Origin: Montanilutibacter psychrotolerans
GTDB taxonomy: Bacteria > Pseudomonadota > Gammaproteobacteria > Xanthomonadales > Xanthomonadaceae
Assembly (NCBI RefSeq): GCF_003719825.1
Contig: NZ_RIBS01000013.1
Span: 1-47,831 of the forward strand
DNA length: 47,831 nt
Direction of reading: 5' to 3'
Shown: piece by piece, positions 36,712 through 46,534 of the stretch
Numbering within the stretch: position 1 is the stretch's first letter
Layout: each line of letters begins with the position of its first letter
Made by a program: the position numbers and the translations under genes
Notes under the pieces: generated by a model
The model's input: the letters and a program-made list of their open reading frames with translations, nothing else
The model's database searches: none
What the model was told of the DNA's origin: nothing

Positions 36712-37545
36712 ATGCGCCAGATATTCACCAGTCCGCGCCTGGAAAACGTCGAGGGTGTCGCCGCGTTGTTGCGCGAGGCCGGCATCGAGGTGCGTGTCAC
36801 CAACGGCCGTTCGTACCAGGGCGGTCGGCGTCGCGAGTTCAGCTACAGCGACAACGACTCGCCGCAGCCGGCGGTGTGGGTGGTCAAGTCCGATGACCAG
36901 CCGCGTGCGCGCGAGCTGCTTCGCGAAGCCGGCCTGATCGACACCACCCGCGGCAGCGCAAACAGCTACGCGCTGCCGTCGTTCCGCAGTGAAGAACCCA
37001 TTGCCGCCAGCGACCCGGCGAAGCGACGCGCGTTGATGGTCAAGATCGCCCTGCTGGGCGGCATCGCCTCGATCATGGTGATGGCGGTGATGCGTCTGCT
37101 GACCTCCGAAACCACGCCGCAACTGGCGTCGCCGCCGTTCGACGGCAAGGTCGCCGCCACGCTGCAGCCGGTTGCACAGGCGGTGTTCGCCAGCGAAATC
37201 GGCAGCGCGCGGTTCCCGGTGCTTTGTCTGGCGGTCGATGGCCGACCTGCACCGGCGCGCGTCATCGACGCCCTGTCCAAGGCGGGCGGCCCTGCACTGC
37301 TGCCTTCCAGCCACTGCGAGCGTATCGCCGACAGCGAGCGCGGCAGTCGCCATCCGGGCACCGGCCAGGAAGCGATCTTCCTCGAGGTCAGCGGCTTTCG
37401 ACCGTCTGCGGCGGACGCCGGCGTGATCGAATTCAGCGCCTACCACCACCAGATGTACGGCAGCTACAAGACCCTCGAGGTCAAGCGCATCGGCAACCAG
37501 TGGAAAGTCACGCGCGTGATTCGTCACGTGGCGATGCAGGGCTGA
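36712..37545 (+). CDS. DUF2007-like membrane protein (pathogenicity-like)
   Basis: 277 residues. Residues 1-75 ([20 protein letters not shown] ... [17 protein letters not shown]) match the DUF2007 'putative signal transducing protein' fold. A single membrane helix spans about 108-130 ([18 protein letters not shown]). The C-terminal part, about 140-277, is periplasmic if the N-terminus is inside, and has Cys residues (LCLAV, HCERI) that could pair. Xanthomonad versions are labelled 'pathogenicity-like' without mechanism, as I recall it. It starts three bases after tesB, so it is co-transcribed. Confidence 0.8.
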   Translation: MRQIFTSPRLENVEGVAALLREAGIEVRVTNGRSYQGGRRREFSYSDNDSPQPAVWVVKSDDQPRARELLREAGLIDTTRGSANSYALPSFRSEEPIAASDPAKRRALMVKIALLGGIASIMVMAVMRLLTSETTPQLASPPFDGKVAATLQPVAQAVFASEIGSARFPVLCLAVDGRPAPARVIDALSKAGGPALLPSSHCERIADSERGSRHPGTGQEAIFLEVSGFRPSAADAGVIEFSAYHHQMYGSYKTLEVKRIGNQWKVTRVIRHVAMQG

Positions 37546-37687
37546 GGCGGGAAAAAGCGAAAAACCGGCGCGCCGAAACGCGGCGCGGACGCGGAAAAGG
37601 ACAGCCCATCGACGCGATGCGCCCGACGTAGCCGATCGCGTTACCGACGGTGCATCCGCGTTGCTTTCGCGGCGGTATGCTCACCGC

Positions 37688-38422
37688 ATGCGCGACGCCC
37701 CCCCAGGCAACGACGACGACCTGCGCCTGTTCCACACCGGCGAGCACGCCTGTGGATACTGGCCCGCGCGCGTTGCCCGCGACCTGGTGCTCGATCCACG
37801 CGATCCGCGCATGCCGCACTGGTATCCGCTCGCATTGGGCTGGGGCTTCCGCCGCTCCGGCGACATCGTCTACCGCCCGCACTGCAACGGCTGCCACGCC
37901 TGCGTGGCCGTGCGCATTCCCGTCGACCGCTTCGTGCCCGACCGCAGCCAGCGCCGTTGCCTGGCACGCAACGCGCAGGTGCAGATGCGCGTGCTGCCGG
38001 CGCAGCGCACTGACGAGCAGCTCGCGCTGTATCGCCGGTATCTGGCCGCACGGCACGCTGGCGGTGGCATGGACAACCACGGCGCGGTCGAATTCGACCA
38101 GTTCCTGGTCGGGCGATGGAGCGAAGGGCGTTTCCTGGAGCTGCGCGACCACGGTCCCGATGGGCCTGGACCGTTGCTCGCCGTGGCCGTCACCGATCTC
38201 ATCGCCGATGCGATGTCGGCCGTCTACACCTTCTACGATCCCGACGAGGCCGATCGCGGACTGGGCACGCTGGCGATCCTCAAGCAGATCGAATGGGCGC
38301 GTCGCGAATGCCGCCACTTCCTGTACCTGGGCTACTGGATCGACGGCCATCGCAAGATGGACTACAAGCGGCGCTACCGGCCGCTGGAAGGTTTCGACGG
38401 GCGCAACTGGGTCGATCTTTAA
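37688..38422 (+). CDS. bpt: Bacterial leucyl/arginyl-type aminoacyl-tRNA-protein transferase Bpt
   Basis: 244 residues. It matches the Bpt family, which attaches Leu from tRNA to proteins with N-terminal Asp or Glu, marking them for ClpS/ClpAP decay; the fold is that of eukaryotic arginyltransferase. The N-terminal Cys cluster is present ([34 protein letters not shown]). The C-terminal half carries [26 protein letters not shown] and [21 protein letters not shown] chose the ATG at 37688 (MRDAPPGND) over one 27 bases earlier because the conserved part begins about 15 residues in. Confidence 0.94.
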   Translation: MRDAPPGNDDDLRLFHTGEHACGYWPARVARDLVLDPRDPRMPHWYPLALGWGFRRSGDIVYRPHCNGCHACVAVRIPVDRFVPDRSQRRCLARNAQVQMRVLPAQRTDEQLALYRRYLAARHAGGGMDNHGAVEFDQFLVGRWSEGRFLELRDHGPDGPGPLLAVAVTDLIADAMSAVYTFYDPDEADRGLGTLAILKQIEWARRECRHFLYLGYWIDGHRKMDYKRRYRPLEGFDGRNWVDL

Positions 38423-38612
38423 CCCCAACACGCGCCGCGTCACGCCCGCCGCACGCGCTGACGTGACGCGCGGAATTGGCGATGTTGCGCCGTCACCCTG
38501 AACAGGCGACACCGGCAACCACCGGAAACCCGTGGCCGATTTGGCATGCTGGTGCCATCGCGCCCCGCGTCCCGCGCCTGTCCGGCACGGATGGCCACTC
38601 CATGGAGAATCG

Positions 38613-39080
38613 ATGAACACCGCGCTCGTCCTGTCGACCCTCGTCGCCGCCATTGCACTGGCCGCCTGCAAGCCCACGGACACGTCCGTGGCGTCGCCTG
38701 GCGCGGACGAACCTGCCGTCGCCGCGCCGCAGGCCGACGCCGTGTCCACACCGTTGCCGCCGCCCGCGGCGGTGTCGGTACGCGTCGCGCCGGCCCGGCC
38801 CGTGGCACCCGCCAAGCCGGTCGAGGTCGATCGCGCCATCGTGGCGCTCAACCAGATCGGCATCGCCGAGTGCGATCACTTCCTGACACGCGTCGCCACC
38901 TGCCTGCGCCAGTTGCCGGAAGCCGAGCGCGCCAAGCACGAGCAATCGCTGTTGATCGCGCGCCAGGGTTGGGTGCAGGCCGCCGCAAGCGGCCGCGACC
39001 GCATGGGCATTGGCCAGTCGTGCCGGGTCAGGCTCGAACAGGCCCGCGCGACGTACGCCGTGCACGGTTGCACGCTGTAG
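38613..39080 (+). CDS. Small lipoprotein of unknown function
   Basis: 155 residues. MNTALVLSTLVAAIALAAC is a clean lipoprotein signal with lipobox LAAC (Cys19). A low-complexity Ala/Pro/Val-rich linker reaches to about residue 70, and the C-terminal ~85 residues are helical with four Cys (AECDHF, ATCLRQ, QSCRVR, HGCTL) that may form two disulfides. Similar small proteins are common and undescribed in xanthomonads. GGAGAA lies just before the ATG. The next gene, another lipoprotein, follows 84 bases on. Confidence 0.85.
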   Translation: MNTALVLSTLVAAIALAACKPTDTSVASPGADEPAVAAPQADAVSTPLPPPAAVSVRVAPARPVAPAKPVEVDRAIVALNQIGIAECDHFLTRVATCLRQLPEAERAKHEQSLLIARQGWVQAAASGRDRMGIGQSCRVRLEQARATYAVHGCTL

Positions 39081-39164
39081 CCATCACCCCACGCGCCTTC
39101 CGCCACCTGCCGATCGCCGTGGCGATGTCATCGCCGTTGCGCGTGCGCGTGCCAGAATCGCCGC

Positions 39165-40433
39165 ATGCAAACTCGTCCTCGATGGCTGTCCATTTCGCTG
39201 CCGGCGCTGCTGCTGGCACTGTCGCTCACCGCCTGCCTGCGCATCCAGGTGCACGGTGATCCGAAGGCCTGGACCGAACACGTCGCGGAGACCATGAAAA
39301 TGACGCCGACGATCCGGGTCGCGACCTACAACACCTCGTTGTACGACGACGCCGACGGCGGCCTGGTACGCCGGCTCGCCGCCGGCGACCAGCACGCGCG
39401 CAAGATTGCGGCCGTGCTGCAACGCGTACGCCCGGACGTGGTGCTGCTCAATGAGTTCGACTACGACGCGCAAGGCCGCGCCGCAGACCTGTTCCAGAGG
39501 GATTACCTCGAACGCGGCCAAACCGGCGGTGGCGAGGCACTGCACTACGCCTATCGCTACCTCGCGCCGGTCAACACCGGGGTGTCCAGCGGACTCGACC
39601 TCGATCGAAATGGCAGTGCCGGCGGCAGCGGCCGCGAACGCGGCAACGACGCCTGGGGCTACGGCCTGCACCCCGGCCAGTACGGGATGCTGGTGCTGTC
39701 GCGCCATCCGATCGACGCCGCGGCGGTGCGCAGCTTCCAGCAACTGAAATGGAGTGCGCTGCCCGGCGCACGACAGCCCCGCGACCCCGCCACCGGCGAG
39801 GCCTGGTACGGACCGGAGGTCTGGCCGCAGTTGCGGCTGTCGTCCAAATCGCATTGGGACGTCCCGGTGCGCACGCCCTTTGGCACGGTCCATCTGCTGG
39901 CCGCGCACCCGACGCCGCCGGTATTCGACGGCGTCGAGAACCGCAACGGCGCGCGCAACTTCGACGAGATCCGGCTGTGGTCGGAGTACCTTTCGGCCGG
40001 TGCTTCCGCACCGGCCACCGCGCCGTGGCTGTGCGACGACCAAGGCCGTTGCGGTGGCCTGGCCGCCGATGCGCGCTTCGTGATCGCCGGCGACTACAAC
40101 GCCGACCCGCACGACGGCGAGGGCCTCCCGGGCGCCATCGCACAGCTCCTCGATCACCCGCGGGTGGATGCCACGCATGTGCCGCGCAGTGTGGGAGCGG
40201 TCGAGCGTGCCGCCGACCGCGACCTGCCACGGCGCGGCGACGTCGCCACCCACACCGGCGATTTCGGCCCCAAGGGCGGCACGCTGCGACTGGATTACGT
40301 ACTGCCCTCGCGGGGCCTGCAGGTGCGCGGCAGCGGCGTGTTCTGGCCCGCCAGTGGCGATGCGGATGCCGCGATCGGCGATGCCAGCGACCACCATCTG
40401 GTCTGGCTGGACATCTCGGCGCCAACGCACTGA
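39165..40433 (+). CDS. Lipoprotein of the endonuclease/exonuclease/phosphatase family
   Basis: 422 residues. The signal ends in a lipobox LTAC (Cys24), so the enzyme should be anchored in the envelope. The EEP fold is indicated by VATYNTSLYD at the start of the core, VLLNEFDYDAQG (metal-binding Glu), FVIAGDYNADPHDGEG (Asp-x-Asn), LRLDYVLPS and the ending DASDHHLVWLDI (catalytic Asp-His). Family members are nucleases, sphingomyelinases and inositol phosphatases; an extracytoplasmic phosphodiesterase acting on nutrients is a fair guess. All catalytic residues I would expect are present. Confidence 0.92.
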   Translation: MQTRPRWLSISLPALLLALSLTACLRIQVHGDPKAWTEHVAETMKMTPTIRVATYNTSLYDDADGGLVRRLAAGDQHARKIAAVLQRVRPDVVLLNEFDYDAQGRAADLFQRDYLERGQTGGGEALHYAYRYLAPVNTGVSSGLDLDRNGSAGGSGRERGNDAWGYGLHPGQYGMLVLSRHPIDAAAVRSFQQLKWSALPGARQPRDPATGEAWYGPEVWPQLRLSSKSHWDVPVRTPFGTVHLLAAHPTPPVFDGVENRNGARNFDEIRLWSEYLSAGASAPATAPWLCDDQGRCGGLAADARFVIAGDYNADPHDGEGLPGAIAQLLDHPRVDATHVPRSVGAVERAADRDLPRRGDVATHTGDFGPKGGTLRLDYVLPSRGLQVRGSGVFWPASGDADAAIGDASDHHLVWLDISAPTH

Positions 40434-40562
40434 GGCAACCGCGACCAACGCGCCGCGAAACCCGGGCAAACACCGCAGGTGTCGTGCGACACGGCGCGCT
40501 TTGCTTCGACCTTCATGGGCCTGCGGCGATGCAAGGCGATCGCCGCGGAAACGTCGCCCGGG

Positions 40563-40946
40563 CTAGGGCTTCGCCGGCGCACTGTCCGACGACGGCTCGG
40601 CATCCGGCGCCGTCTCGGTCGGCGCGTCGGCGGGCCCGGTGGCGCTTGCCACCGCAACCTTCGCCACCACGCCACGCGGCGCAAAGCCGAACGTGGCCAG
40701 ATCGCCGCGCGCGGAGACGATCATCCGGACCATCTGCGTGGGAATCATCAGCTCCAACGAGAGCGGCTGCCCCTGCGCGGTCACTCCGTCGATCGTCATC
40801 TCGACCAGGGCCCCGCCCGTGTCGATCTCGCGACACAACAGGTGCGGGCCGACGGGGCCCTCGACCAGGTAGGGCTTGACGGCATCGCCCAGTGCTTCGA
40901 TCGCCTGCGGGAACAGGAATACGGCGTAACCCTGGGTGTCGTTCAT
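40563..40946 (-). CDS. Conserved-looking small protein downstream of purT
   Basis: 127 residues from MNDTQGYAVFLFPQ. A strong ribosome site (AGGAGAGAGG) lies just before the start and the purT stop is 23 bases upstream, so it is in the purT unit. The first ~105 residues read as a beta-rich domain (GALVEMTIDGVTAQGQPLSLELMIPTQ), then a Pro/Ala/Glu-rich tail. No signal peptide or membrane helix. I recognise no family; whether it has anything to do with purine synthesis is unknown. Confidence 0.8.
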   Translation of the reverse strand: MNDTQGYAVFLFPQAIEALGDAVKPYLVEGPVGPHLLCREIDTGGALVEMTIDGVTAQGQPLSLELMIPTQMVRMIVSARGDLATFGFAPRGVVAKVAVASATGPADAPTETAPDAEPSSDSAPAKP

Positions 40947-40969
40947 GCGCCCTCTCTCCTGGTCCGCAC

Positions 40970-42184
40970 TTAGCGAAGGTCGACCTGCAGCTGGGCCGCG
41001 GCGTCGCGCGCGGTCGCGCGTGCCGATTCGGTATCGATGCCCAACGCCAGCGTCACCGCGACGCGCCGATGACCTTCCACGCGCGGCTTGCCGAACAGGC
41101 GAAGCTGCGTCCCGGGTTGCGCCAGCGCGTCGGCGACGCCACTGAACACCGGCACGCCATGGCCCTGCGCGAGTACCGCGCACGTCGCCGCCGGCCCCTT
41201 GTGCGGGATCGCGCCATCGGCATCGGCGTGGATCGGCAGGCCGAGGATCGCGCGCGCATGCAGCGCGAACTCGCTGAGGTCCTGCGAGGCCAGCGTGACC
41301 AGGCCGGTGTCGTGCGGACGCGGCGAGACCTCGCTGAACCACACCTCGTCGCCCTTCACGAACAGCTCGACGCCGAACACGCCCCAGCCACCGAGGTCAT
41401 CGGTAACGGCCTTGCTGACCTGCTGCGCGCGCTGCAGAGCCAGGGCCGACATCGGCTGCGGCTGCCAGCTTTCACGGTAGTCGCCGTCACGCTGCAGGTG
41501 GCCGATCGGCGCGCAGAACGTGGTGCCACCGGCGTGGCGCACGGTCAGCAGAGTGATCTCGTAATCGAAGTCGACGAAGCCTTCGACGATCACGCGCCCG
41601 GCGCCTGCACGGCCACCGGTCTGGGCGTACTGCCAGGCCGCGTCGACGTCATCGGCGCGGCGCACCAGCGACTGCCCCTTGCCAGATGAGGACATCACCG
41701 GCTTGACCACGCACGGGATGCCGATCGCCGCGATGGCGTCGCGGTAGTCCTCGATGGTGTCGACGAAACGGTACGGTGAGGTCGGCAGGCCCAGCGTTTC
41801 GGCGGCGAGTCGGCGGATGCCTTCGCGGTCCATCGTCAGGCGCGCGGCGCGCGCGGTCGGGATCACGCGCGTTTCGGTGCCGCGTTCGGCGAATTCGGCC
41901 TCCAGCGCCACGAGGGTCTCGGTATGGATCGCCTCGATCTCCGGAACGATCAGCTGCGGACGTTCGGCCGCGATCAGCGCGCGAATGGCGTTGCCGTCCA
42001 GCATGTCCAGCACATGGCTGCGATGGGCAACCTGCATCGCCGGCGCATCGGCATAGCGGTCCGCGGCGATCACCTCGACGCCATAGCGCTGCAGCTCGAT
42101 CGCGACCTCCTTGCCGAGTTCACCGGAGCCGAGCAGCAGCACCCGGAAGGCGTGGGGGGACAGCGGCGTGCCGAGCGTGGTCAT
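40970..42184 (-). CDS. purT: Formate-dependent GAR transformylase 2
   Basis: 404 residues, ATP-grasp enzyme. It makes formyl-GAR from GAR, formate and ATP, the folate-independent route for step three of purine synthesis. Visible are [49 protein letters not shown] (ATP loop), [18 protein letters not shown], and [21 protein letters not shown] with the metal ligands Glu. The start at [12 protein letters not shown] is the common xanthomonad form. It is divergent from the lipoprotein at 42390 across a 205-base gap with no other gene. Confidence 0.97.
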   Translation of the reverse strand: MTTLGTPLSPHAFRVLLLGSGELGKEVAIELQRYGVEVIAADRYADAPAMQVAHRSHVLDMLDGNAIRALIAAERPQLIVPEIEAIHTETLVALEAEFAERGTETRVIPTARAARLTMDREGIRRLAAETLGLPTSPYRFVDTIEDYRDAIAAIGIPCVVKPVMSSSGKGQSLVRRADDVDAAWQYAQTGGRAGAGRVIVEGFVDFDYEITLLTVRHAGGTTFCAPIGHLQRDGDYRESWQPQPMSALALQRAQQVSKAVTDDLGGWGVFGVELFVKGDEVWFSEVSPRPHDTGLVTLASQDLSEFALHARAILGLPIHADADGAIPHKGPAATCAVLAQGHGVPVFSGVADALAQPGTQLRLFGKPRVEGHRRVAVTLALGIDTESARATARDAAAQLQVDLR

Positions 42185-42389
42185 GCGAAGGTCCGATCGA
42201 GATGGGCGGTTAGTTTAGCCGCGCACCGCGGCAGCCGATGCCGGAGCGGCGAATCCGCGCAATGGCGACAAGCGCACGACTTTGCCGATCCTGGCCGTGG
42301 CCCGCGCCCTGGCGCATGAGCGTGACGGCCGGCGCAGGCGCAGGCCTTGCGTGGTTCAAGCCGCCCTCTGCGCATGCGATCCTTCGATC

Positions 42390-43376
42390 ATGCAACACGC
42401 GTGCCCACCACCCCCGTCGACTCGAGCGAAGCCGCGCACGATCGCTGGCAGCGTGCTGGCGTTGGCACTTGCGCTGCTTGCCGGCTGCGGCGCCGACGAT
42501 GCCGACGAGCCGGGCTCGGACATGGTCGGCCTGATGCTCGACGCGCAGTTGGGCGAAACCAGCGGACTGGCCGCATCGCGCCGCCACCCCGATGTGCTGT
42601 GGATGCACGACGACGGCGGCAACCCCGAACGATTGTTCGCCGTCAGCACGCGCGGCCAGCGCCTGGCCACGTACCGCATCGAGGGCGTGACCAAGACCGA
42701 CTGGGAGGACATCGCCGCGTTCGAATACCGCGGCAAGTCCTACCTGATGCTGGCCGATACCGGCGACAACGGCGGCCTGCGCCGCACGCTGCAGTTACAC
42801 GTGGTGGAAGAGCCGGCAAAGCTGCAGAACGCACGGCTGAGGCCGGCCTGGTCGATTGCGTTTCGCTGGCCCGATGGCGCGCGCGACTGCGAGGCGATCG
42901 CGGTCGACCCCCGGCGCGGCTGGATCCTGCTGATCTCGAAGAAGCGCGTGCCGCCGGAGCTGTTCGCGCTGCCGCTGCGCCCGTCCGGCAGCAAGCTGCT
43001 GACCGCGCGACGGATCGGCCTGTTGGCCGGCGTGCCGCAACCCGATGCCGCCGCGCTCAAGCGTTCACCTCGGCGCGCCAGGCTCGACGGGCAGGTGACC
43101 GCGGCCGACATCTCGCCCGACGGCCACAGCCTGGCGGTGATGACCTACCGCTACCTGCTGGTGTACCGCCGTGACGGCAACCGGCCCTGGGGCAGCGCCG
43201 TGGCGCAGGCGCCCCACGTCGAAGCCCTGCCGTGGCTGCCGCAGGCCGAGGCGCTGGGCTGGTCGTCCGACGGCAACTACCTGTTCGCCAGCGGTGAGTT
43301 CATCCCGGCTCCGCTCTACCGCATCCGGCCGTTGGTCGGACGCGCGGCCGCCCCGTTACCGAAGCCAGTTGACTAG
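42390..43376 (+). CDS. Lipoprotein with beta-propeller-like fold
   Basis: 328 residues. The start at 42390 places a signal (about 14-32) before the lipobox LAGC; it is basic and then hydrophobic, as expected. The mature part is beta-rich with propeller-like repeats: [61 protein letters not shown] and [20 protein letters not shown]. The WEDIA ... DCEAI pattern is shared with SdiA-regulated/phytase-like propellers, whose members are calcium-dependent phosphatases or remain uncharacterised. It ends 48 bases before the SPFH cassette, probably a separate unit. Confidence 0.85.
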   Translation: MQHACPPPPSTRAKPRTIAGSVLALALALLAGCGADDADEPGSDMVGLMLDAQLGETSGLAASRRHPDVLWMHDDGGNPERLFAVSTRGQRLATYRIEGVTKTDWEDIAAFEYRGKSYLMLADTGDNGGLRRTLQLHVVEEPAKLQNARLRPAWSIAFRWPDGARDCEAIAVDPRRGWILLISKKRVPPELFALPLRPSGSKLLTARRIGLLAGVPQPDAAALKRSPRRARLDGQVTAADISPDGHSLAVMTYRYLLVYRRDGNRPWGSAVAQAPHVEALPWLPQAEALGWSSDGNYLFASGEFIPAPLYRIRPLVGRAAAPLPKPVD

Positions 43377-43393
43377 ATACCATTTTGATATCA
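43376..43393 (+). promoter_or_regulatory. Direct repeat / palindrome before the SPFH cassette
   Basis: GATACCA (43376-43382) and GATATCA (43387-43393) recur 11 bases apart, one helical turn, and the second is part of the palindrome TGATATCA. Helical spacing of short boxes suits a ribbon-helix-helix repressor, and such a protein is encoded in this cassette. The link is inference only. Confidence 0.35.
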
Positions 43394-43423
43394 CATTGCG
43401 GGAAATCCAGCCGAGACCCCGCC

Positions 43424-44287
43424 ATGAAAGAGAACCCGACCAGCTCCCTTCCCGGAATCCCTACCCTGCTGTTGCTGCTCGTGGCCGGCCTGGCGGCGGC
43501 CTGGATGTTCATCAGCGGCGCGCGCGACGAGTCCATCGCCGACATCGGCATGGCGGTTGCACTGGGCGTGCTCGCGCTGTTCCTGGTCACCGGCCTGTAC
43601 ATGATCGAACCCAACCAGGCGGCGGTGCTCAGCCTGTTTGGCAAGTACGTCGGCACCGTCAAGGACAGCGGCCTGCGCTGGAACAACCCGTTTCTGAGCA
43701 AGCGCAAGGTCTCGCTGCGGGTGCGCAACTTCGAGAGCAGCAAGCTCAAGGTCAATGAACTCGACGGTAGCCCGATCGAGATCGCCGCGGTGATCGTCTG
43801 GCGCGTCGTGGATTCGGCCGAAGCGGTCTACAACGTCGACGACTACGAGAGCTTCGTCCACATCCAGTCCGAGTCGGCGGTGCGCACGATGGCCACCAGC
43901 TATCCGTACGACCAGCACGAGGACGGCCAGCTGGCGTTGCGCAGCCACGCCGCCGAAGTGTCCGCGCACCTCAAGGACGAACTGCAGGAGCGCCTCTCCG
44001 ACGCCGGCGTGGAAGTGCTGGATGCACGCATCAGCCATCTGGCCTACGCGCCCGAGATTGCCCAGGCAATGCTGCAGCGCCAACAGGCCAACGCGATCAT
44101 CGCCGCGCGCACGCGCATCGTGGCCGGTGCGGTGGGGATGGTCGAGATGGCGCTGGCGGAACTGCAGAAGAACAACGTCGTCAGCCTCGACGAGGAACGC
44201 AAGGCGGCCATGGTCAGCAACCTGCTGGTGGTGCTGTGCGGCGATCGCTCGACCCAGCCGGTCGTCAACGCTGGCAGCCTGTACTGA
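43424..44287 (+). CDS. SPFH/Band 7 domain protein
   Basis: 287 residues. Two membrane helices at about 12-31 and 42-60 are followed by [20 protein letters not shown], the typical start of the SPFH domain, and [42 protein letters not shown], the stomatin/prohibitin coiled coil. Such proteins scaffold membrane microdomains and oligomerise into cages around proteases. No NfeD partner is seen. The gene leads a string in which the next three small genes are coupled by 8-base spacing and two ATGA overlaps. The partner proteins suggest a membrane-linked regulated unit, but the role is open. Confidence 0.93.
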   Translation: MKENPTSSLPGIPTLLLLLVAGLAAAWMFISGARDESIADIGMAVALGVLALFLVTGLYMIEPNQAAVLSLFGKYVGTVKDSGLRWNNPFLSKRKVSLRVRNFESSKLKVNELDGSPIEIAAVIVWRVVDSAEAVYNVDDYESFVHIQSESAVRTMATSYPYDQHEDGQLALRSHAAEVSAHLKDELQERLSDAGVEVLDARISHLAYAPEIAQAMLQRQQANAIIAARTRIVAGAVGMVEMALAELQKNNVVSLDEERKAAMVSNLLVVLCGDRSTQPVVNAGSLY

Positions 44288-44295
44288 GGCCGGTG

Positions 44296-44640
44296 ATGGA
44301 CTGGGCCAGCTTCGTGGTACCCAGCGTGGTCGCGATCACCGGCATGCCGGCCTTCCTGCTGGCCGGGATGCTGCGGCGTGGCAACCTGGGCGCCCTGCCA
44401 CGCCTGGTTGCGCGCGGTTACGTGCGGCCGGAAGCCTTGGCGCGCAGGCTGTCGTACCTGTTGATGCTGGTTGGCTTCAGCCTGGTCGCCGGTGGCGCGG
44501 GACTGCTGTGGGCCGGCAGCGACGAGGCGCGCACGATGGCGGTGGCCGTGCCGTTGGTCGTGCTGGTAAATGCACTGGCAATCGCCATGATCGTTACGGT
44601 GATGCGGGCCGGTCGCCACCATGGGACGGGCCGGCAATGA
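44296..44640 (+). CDS. Small inner-membrane protein
   Basis: 114 residues with three predicted membrane helices (about 6-24, 54-75, 83-105) separated by an Arg-rich loop ([29 protein letters not shown]). No family is recognised. The start (MDWASFVV) is eight bases after the SPFH stop; the stop overlaps the next start as ATGA. A partner of the SPFH protein in the membrane is the simplest reading. Confidence 0.8.
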   Translation: MDWASFVVPSVVAITGMPAFLLAGMLRRGNLGALPRLVARGYVRPEALARRLSYLLMLVGFSLVAGGAGLLWAGSDEARTMAVAVPLVVLVNALAIAMIVTVMRAGRHHGTGRQ

Positions 44641-44822
44641 GCGAGAAGAAGGCCTATCCGCTGCGCATCAACGCCGAAGTGCTGGCGGCCGCGCAGCGTT
44701 GGGCCGATGACGAGCTGCGTAGCCTCAACGCGCAGATCGAGTACGTGCTGCGCGACGCCCTACGCAAGAGCGGGCGCCTGCCTGGCCATCCACCACCTTC
44801 CACGGACGACGACACACCATGA
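44637..44822 (+). CDS. Arc-like ribbon-helix-helix DNA-binding protein
   Basis: 61 residues. [23 protein letters not shown] matches the beta strand and first helix of MetJ/Arc-type repressors, and [18 protein letters not shown] is the second helix with the conserved N-x-Q-I-x-x-x-L core. The C-terminus is a short Pro/Asp-rich tail. It sits inside the SPFH cassette, overlapping both neighbours by four bases, so it is fit to regulate the cassette. Arc-like proteins are often antitoxins, but no toxin-like gene is next to it. Confidence 0.85.
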   Translation: MSEKKAYPLRINAEVLAAAQRWADDELRSLNAQIEYVLRDALRKSGRLPGHPPPSTDDDTP

Positions 44823-45004
44823 ACACCAAGTGGACCTACAAGATTCTCGAGAGCGGCCCGAAAATCTTCGATGCCCCGCATACCGAACGCATGACCGACG
44901 AACTCAACCGTCTGGGCGCGCAGGGGTGGGAGCTGGTGTCAGCCGAGTTCGTGCCGCTGAGCGGCAACACGCGCCTGTACCTGAAGAAGCCCGAAGCGGT
45001 CTGA
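44819..45004 (+). CDS. DUF4177 domain protein
   Basis: 61 residues. WTYKILESGPKIFDAPHTER, then MTDELNRLGAQGWELVSAEF and RLYLKKP match DUF4177 (alternating strand-helix-strand; 'LNxLGxxGWELV'), a tiny soluble domain of unknown function that is often found next to membrane or signalling genes. The start overlaps the Arc-like stop. It closes the cassette; a 124-base gap follows. Confidence 0.85.
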   Translation: MNTKWTYKILESGPKIFDAPHTERMTDELNRLGAQGWELVSAEFVPLSGNTRLYLKKPEAV

Positions 45005-45128
45005 GCAACGCGCCGCCATCCGCGGCGCCGATTGCAAGGGGCAAACGGCACCGGCATGCCGACACGCAACGCATCACGCCGGTGACCGGCGGGTCGCGAT
45101 AGAGACGCCACAGCGGTAGGCTTCGGCC

Positions 45129-45944
45129 ATGCGCGTCTTTTCCCCCTTGCTGATCAACACCCCGGACATCGAGCTGTGGCCCGGCGGCCTGCTGCGCGCG
45201 CGCGGCAACCACGATGCCCGTGCCCTGTCCCGCGCACGTCACGTGCTGCGCCGCAAGCGCGACGGCCGCTACCTCGCTGCCGACCTGCCCGAGGGCGTGC
45301 TGCCGCTGGTCCACCGGTTGTTCCACGAACCCGGCATCGACGCCGCGCTCGATGCGCTCGACCACGCCGGTCTGCGTCACCACCGTCTGCTGCACGTGGG
45401 TGTCGACCGCGTCGGCACGCTGCCTCTGGCGCGTCTGTGCGAACGCCTCGACGCCCTCGGCATCGATGACGACTACGGCCAGCGCAGCGGCCTGGCACTG
45501 GTCGCCGAGCCCGACTGGCTCGCGTTCGCCGGCGTCGACCGCTACCGCCGCCCGCTGTGGCTGCACGTCGACGCCGCGCGTGGCTGGACACACCTGCGCG
45601 CCGCGGCACTGCGTGACGGCGTGGTGCTCGAGGCGATCTCGGGGTACCGCAGCCACGATTACCAGCTCGGCATCTTCGAGCGGAAGTTCGCCCGTGGCCT
45701 CACGCTCGAGGAGATCCTCAACGTCAACGCCGCCCCCGGGTACAGCGAGCACCACTCCGGACTCGCCCTGGACATCGGCGCCCCCGGCGAACCGCCGGCG
45801 GAAGAATCGTTCGAGCAGACCCCGGCCTTCGCCTGGCTGCAGTCCAACGCCGGCGGGCACGGCTTCGTGATGAGCTATCCACGCGACAACCCGCACGGCA
45901 TCGTCTACGAGCCCTGGCACTGGCGATGGCAACCGGCGCGCTGA
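45129..45944 (+). CDS. D-alanyl-D-alanine carboxypeptidase, VanY/M15B family
   Basis: 271 residues. The M15B zinc site is visible in the C-terminal half: ISGYRSHDYQ, then YSEHHSGLALDIGAPG (SxHxxGxAxD, first His and Asp), and YEPWHWRW (third His with the preceding Glu). These enzymes cut the terminal D-Ala from peptidoglycan stem peptides. About 150 residues of unassigned N-terminal sequence precede it. No signal peptide or membrane helix is seen (MRVFSPLLINTPDIEL), so export or cytoplasmic recycling action is unclear; a different start is possible but no upstream candidate gives a signal. Confidence 0.9.
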   Translation: MRVFSPLLINTPDIELWPGGLLRARGNHDARALSRARHVLRRKRDGRYLAADLPEGVLPLVHRLFHEPGIDAALDALDHAGLRHHRLLHVGVDRVGTLPLARLCERLDALGIDDDYGQRSGLALVAEPDWLAFAGVDRYRRPLWLHVDAARGWTHLRAAALRDGVVLEAISGYRSHDYQLGIFERKFARGLTLEEILNVNAAPGYSEHHSGLALDIGAPGEPPAEESFEQTPAFAWLQSNAGGHGFVMSYPRDNPHGIVYEPWHWRWQPAR

Positions 45945-46020
45945 CCCGCGCTGTGGCCGATGTCAGCCCACGGGGCCGGAACGCGTAACCAACGTCACCC
46001 TCCCCTGCACGCGCGCTGCC

Positions 46021-46332
46021 ATGCACCCTGCTCTCAAATGGTTTCTCTGGGCGATGGCGTTGCTGGCCGCTGTCGTGATCGTCGACTTCCTCGTCGTCGC
46101 CATAGGCCTGACGATTGCCAACGACGGCTCGGTACGCGACGCCGGGCGCGCGCTGGTCGCGTTGCTGTGGCTGTTGGCGGCGATCGGGCTGACCGGGTCC
46201 GGCCTGTTCTGGTGGCTGGGGCGCTCGCTGTCCGCCATGCCACGCAGCCTCGGCACGGCGGCATTTCTGCTGGCCCAGGGCGCGATCTGGGCGTTCATGG
46301 CGTTCATGGCGCTGATGGGCAGCAACCGCTGA
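46021..46332 (+). CDS. Small inner-membrane protein of unknown function
   Basis: 103 residues, three hydrophobic stretches (about 6-31, 44-66, 76-98). The N-terminus MHPALKWFLWAMAL is a plausible start. No motif links it to a family. The predicted protein makes good use of the frame, with normal codon preference for the window. Weakest of the annotated plus-strand genes in this stretch. Confidence 0.65.
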   Translation: MHPALKWFLWAMALLAAVVIVDFLVVAIGLTIANDGSVRDAGRALVALLWLLAAIGLTGSGLFWWLGRSLSAMPRSLGTAAFLLAQGAIWAFMAFMALMGSNR

Positions 46333-46534
46333 CACCACATTCAGGGCGACGCGCGGCAACCGCGCGTTGGCCGTCGTCGCAGGGCGGGGTGTGGCCCCCT
46401 TTCCGGAGGAGGCGACCCGTACGAGCGTGTGGTGATGGTGGTGAAGGACGTCGACGGCAGTTCCGCTTCCCGGGCTTCTGGGTCGTGCCCGCACCGGCCG
46501 TGGCCGCGTCGGGCCACTGACCACGAACGCCGGC

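Noticed and set aside
44637..45004. Toxin-antitoxin pair (Arc-like antitoxin with the 61-residue partner)
   Set aside because: The Arc-like protein is of antitoxin type, but the partner matches DUF4177 and not a RelE, MazF or PIN toxin, and both sit inside a four-gene SPFH cassette.
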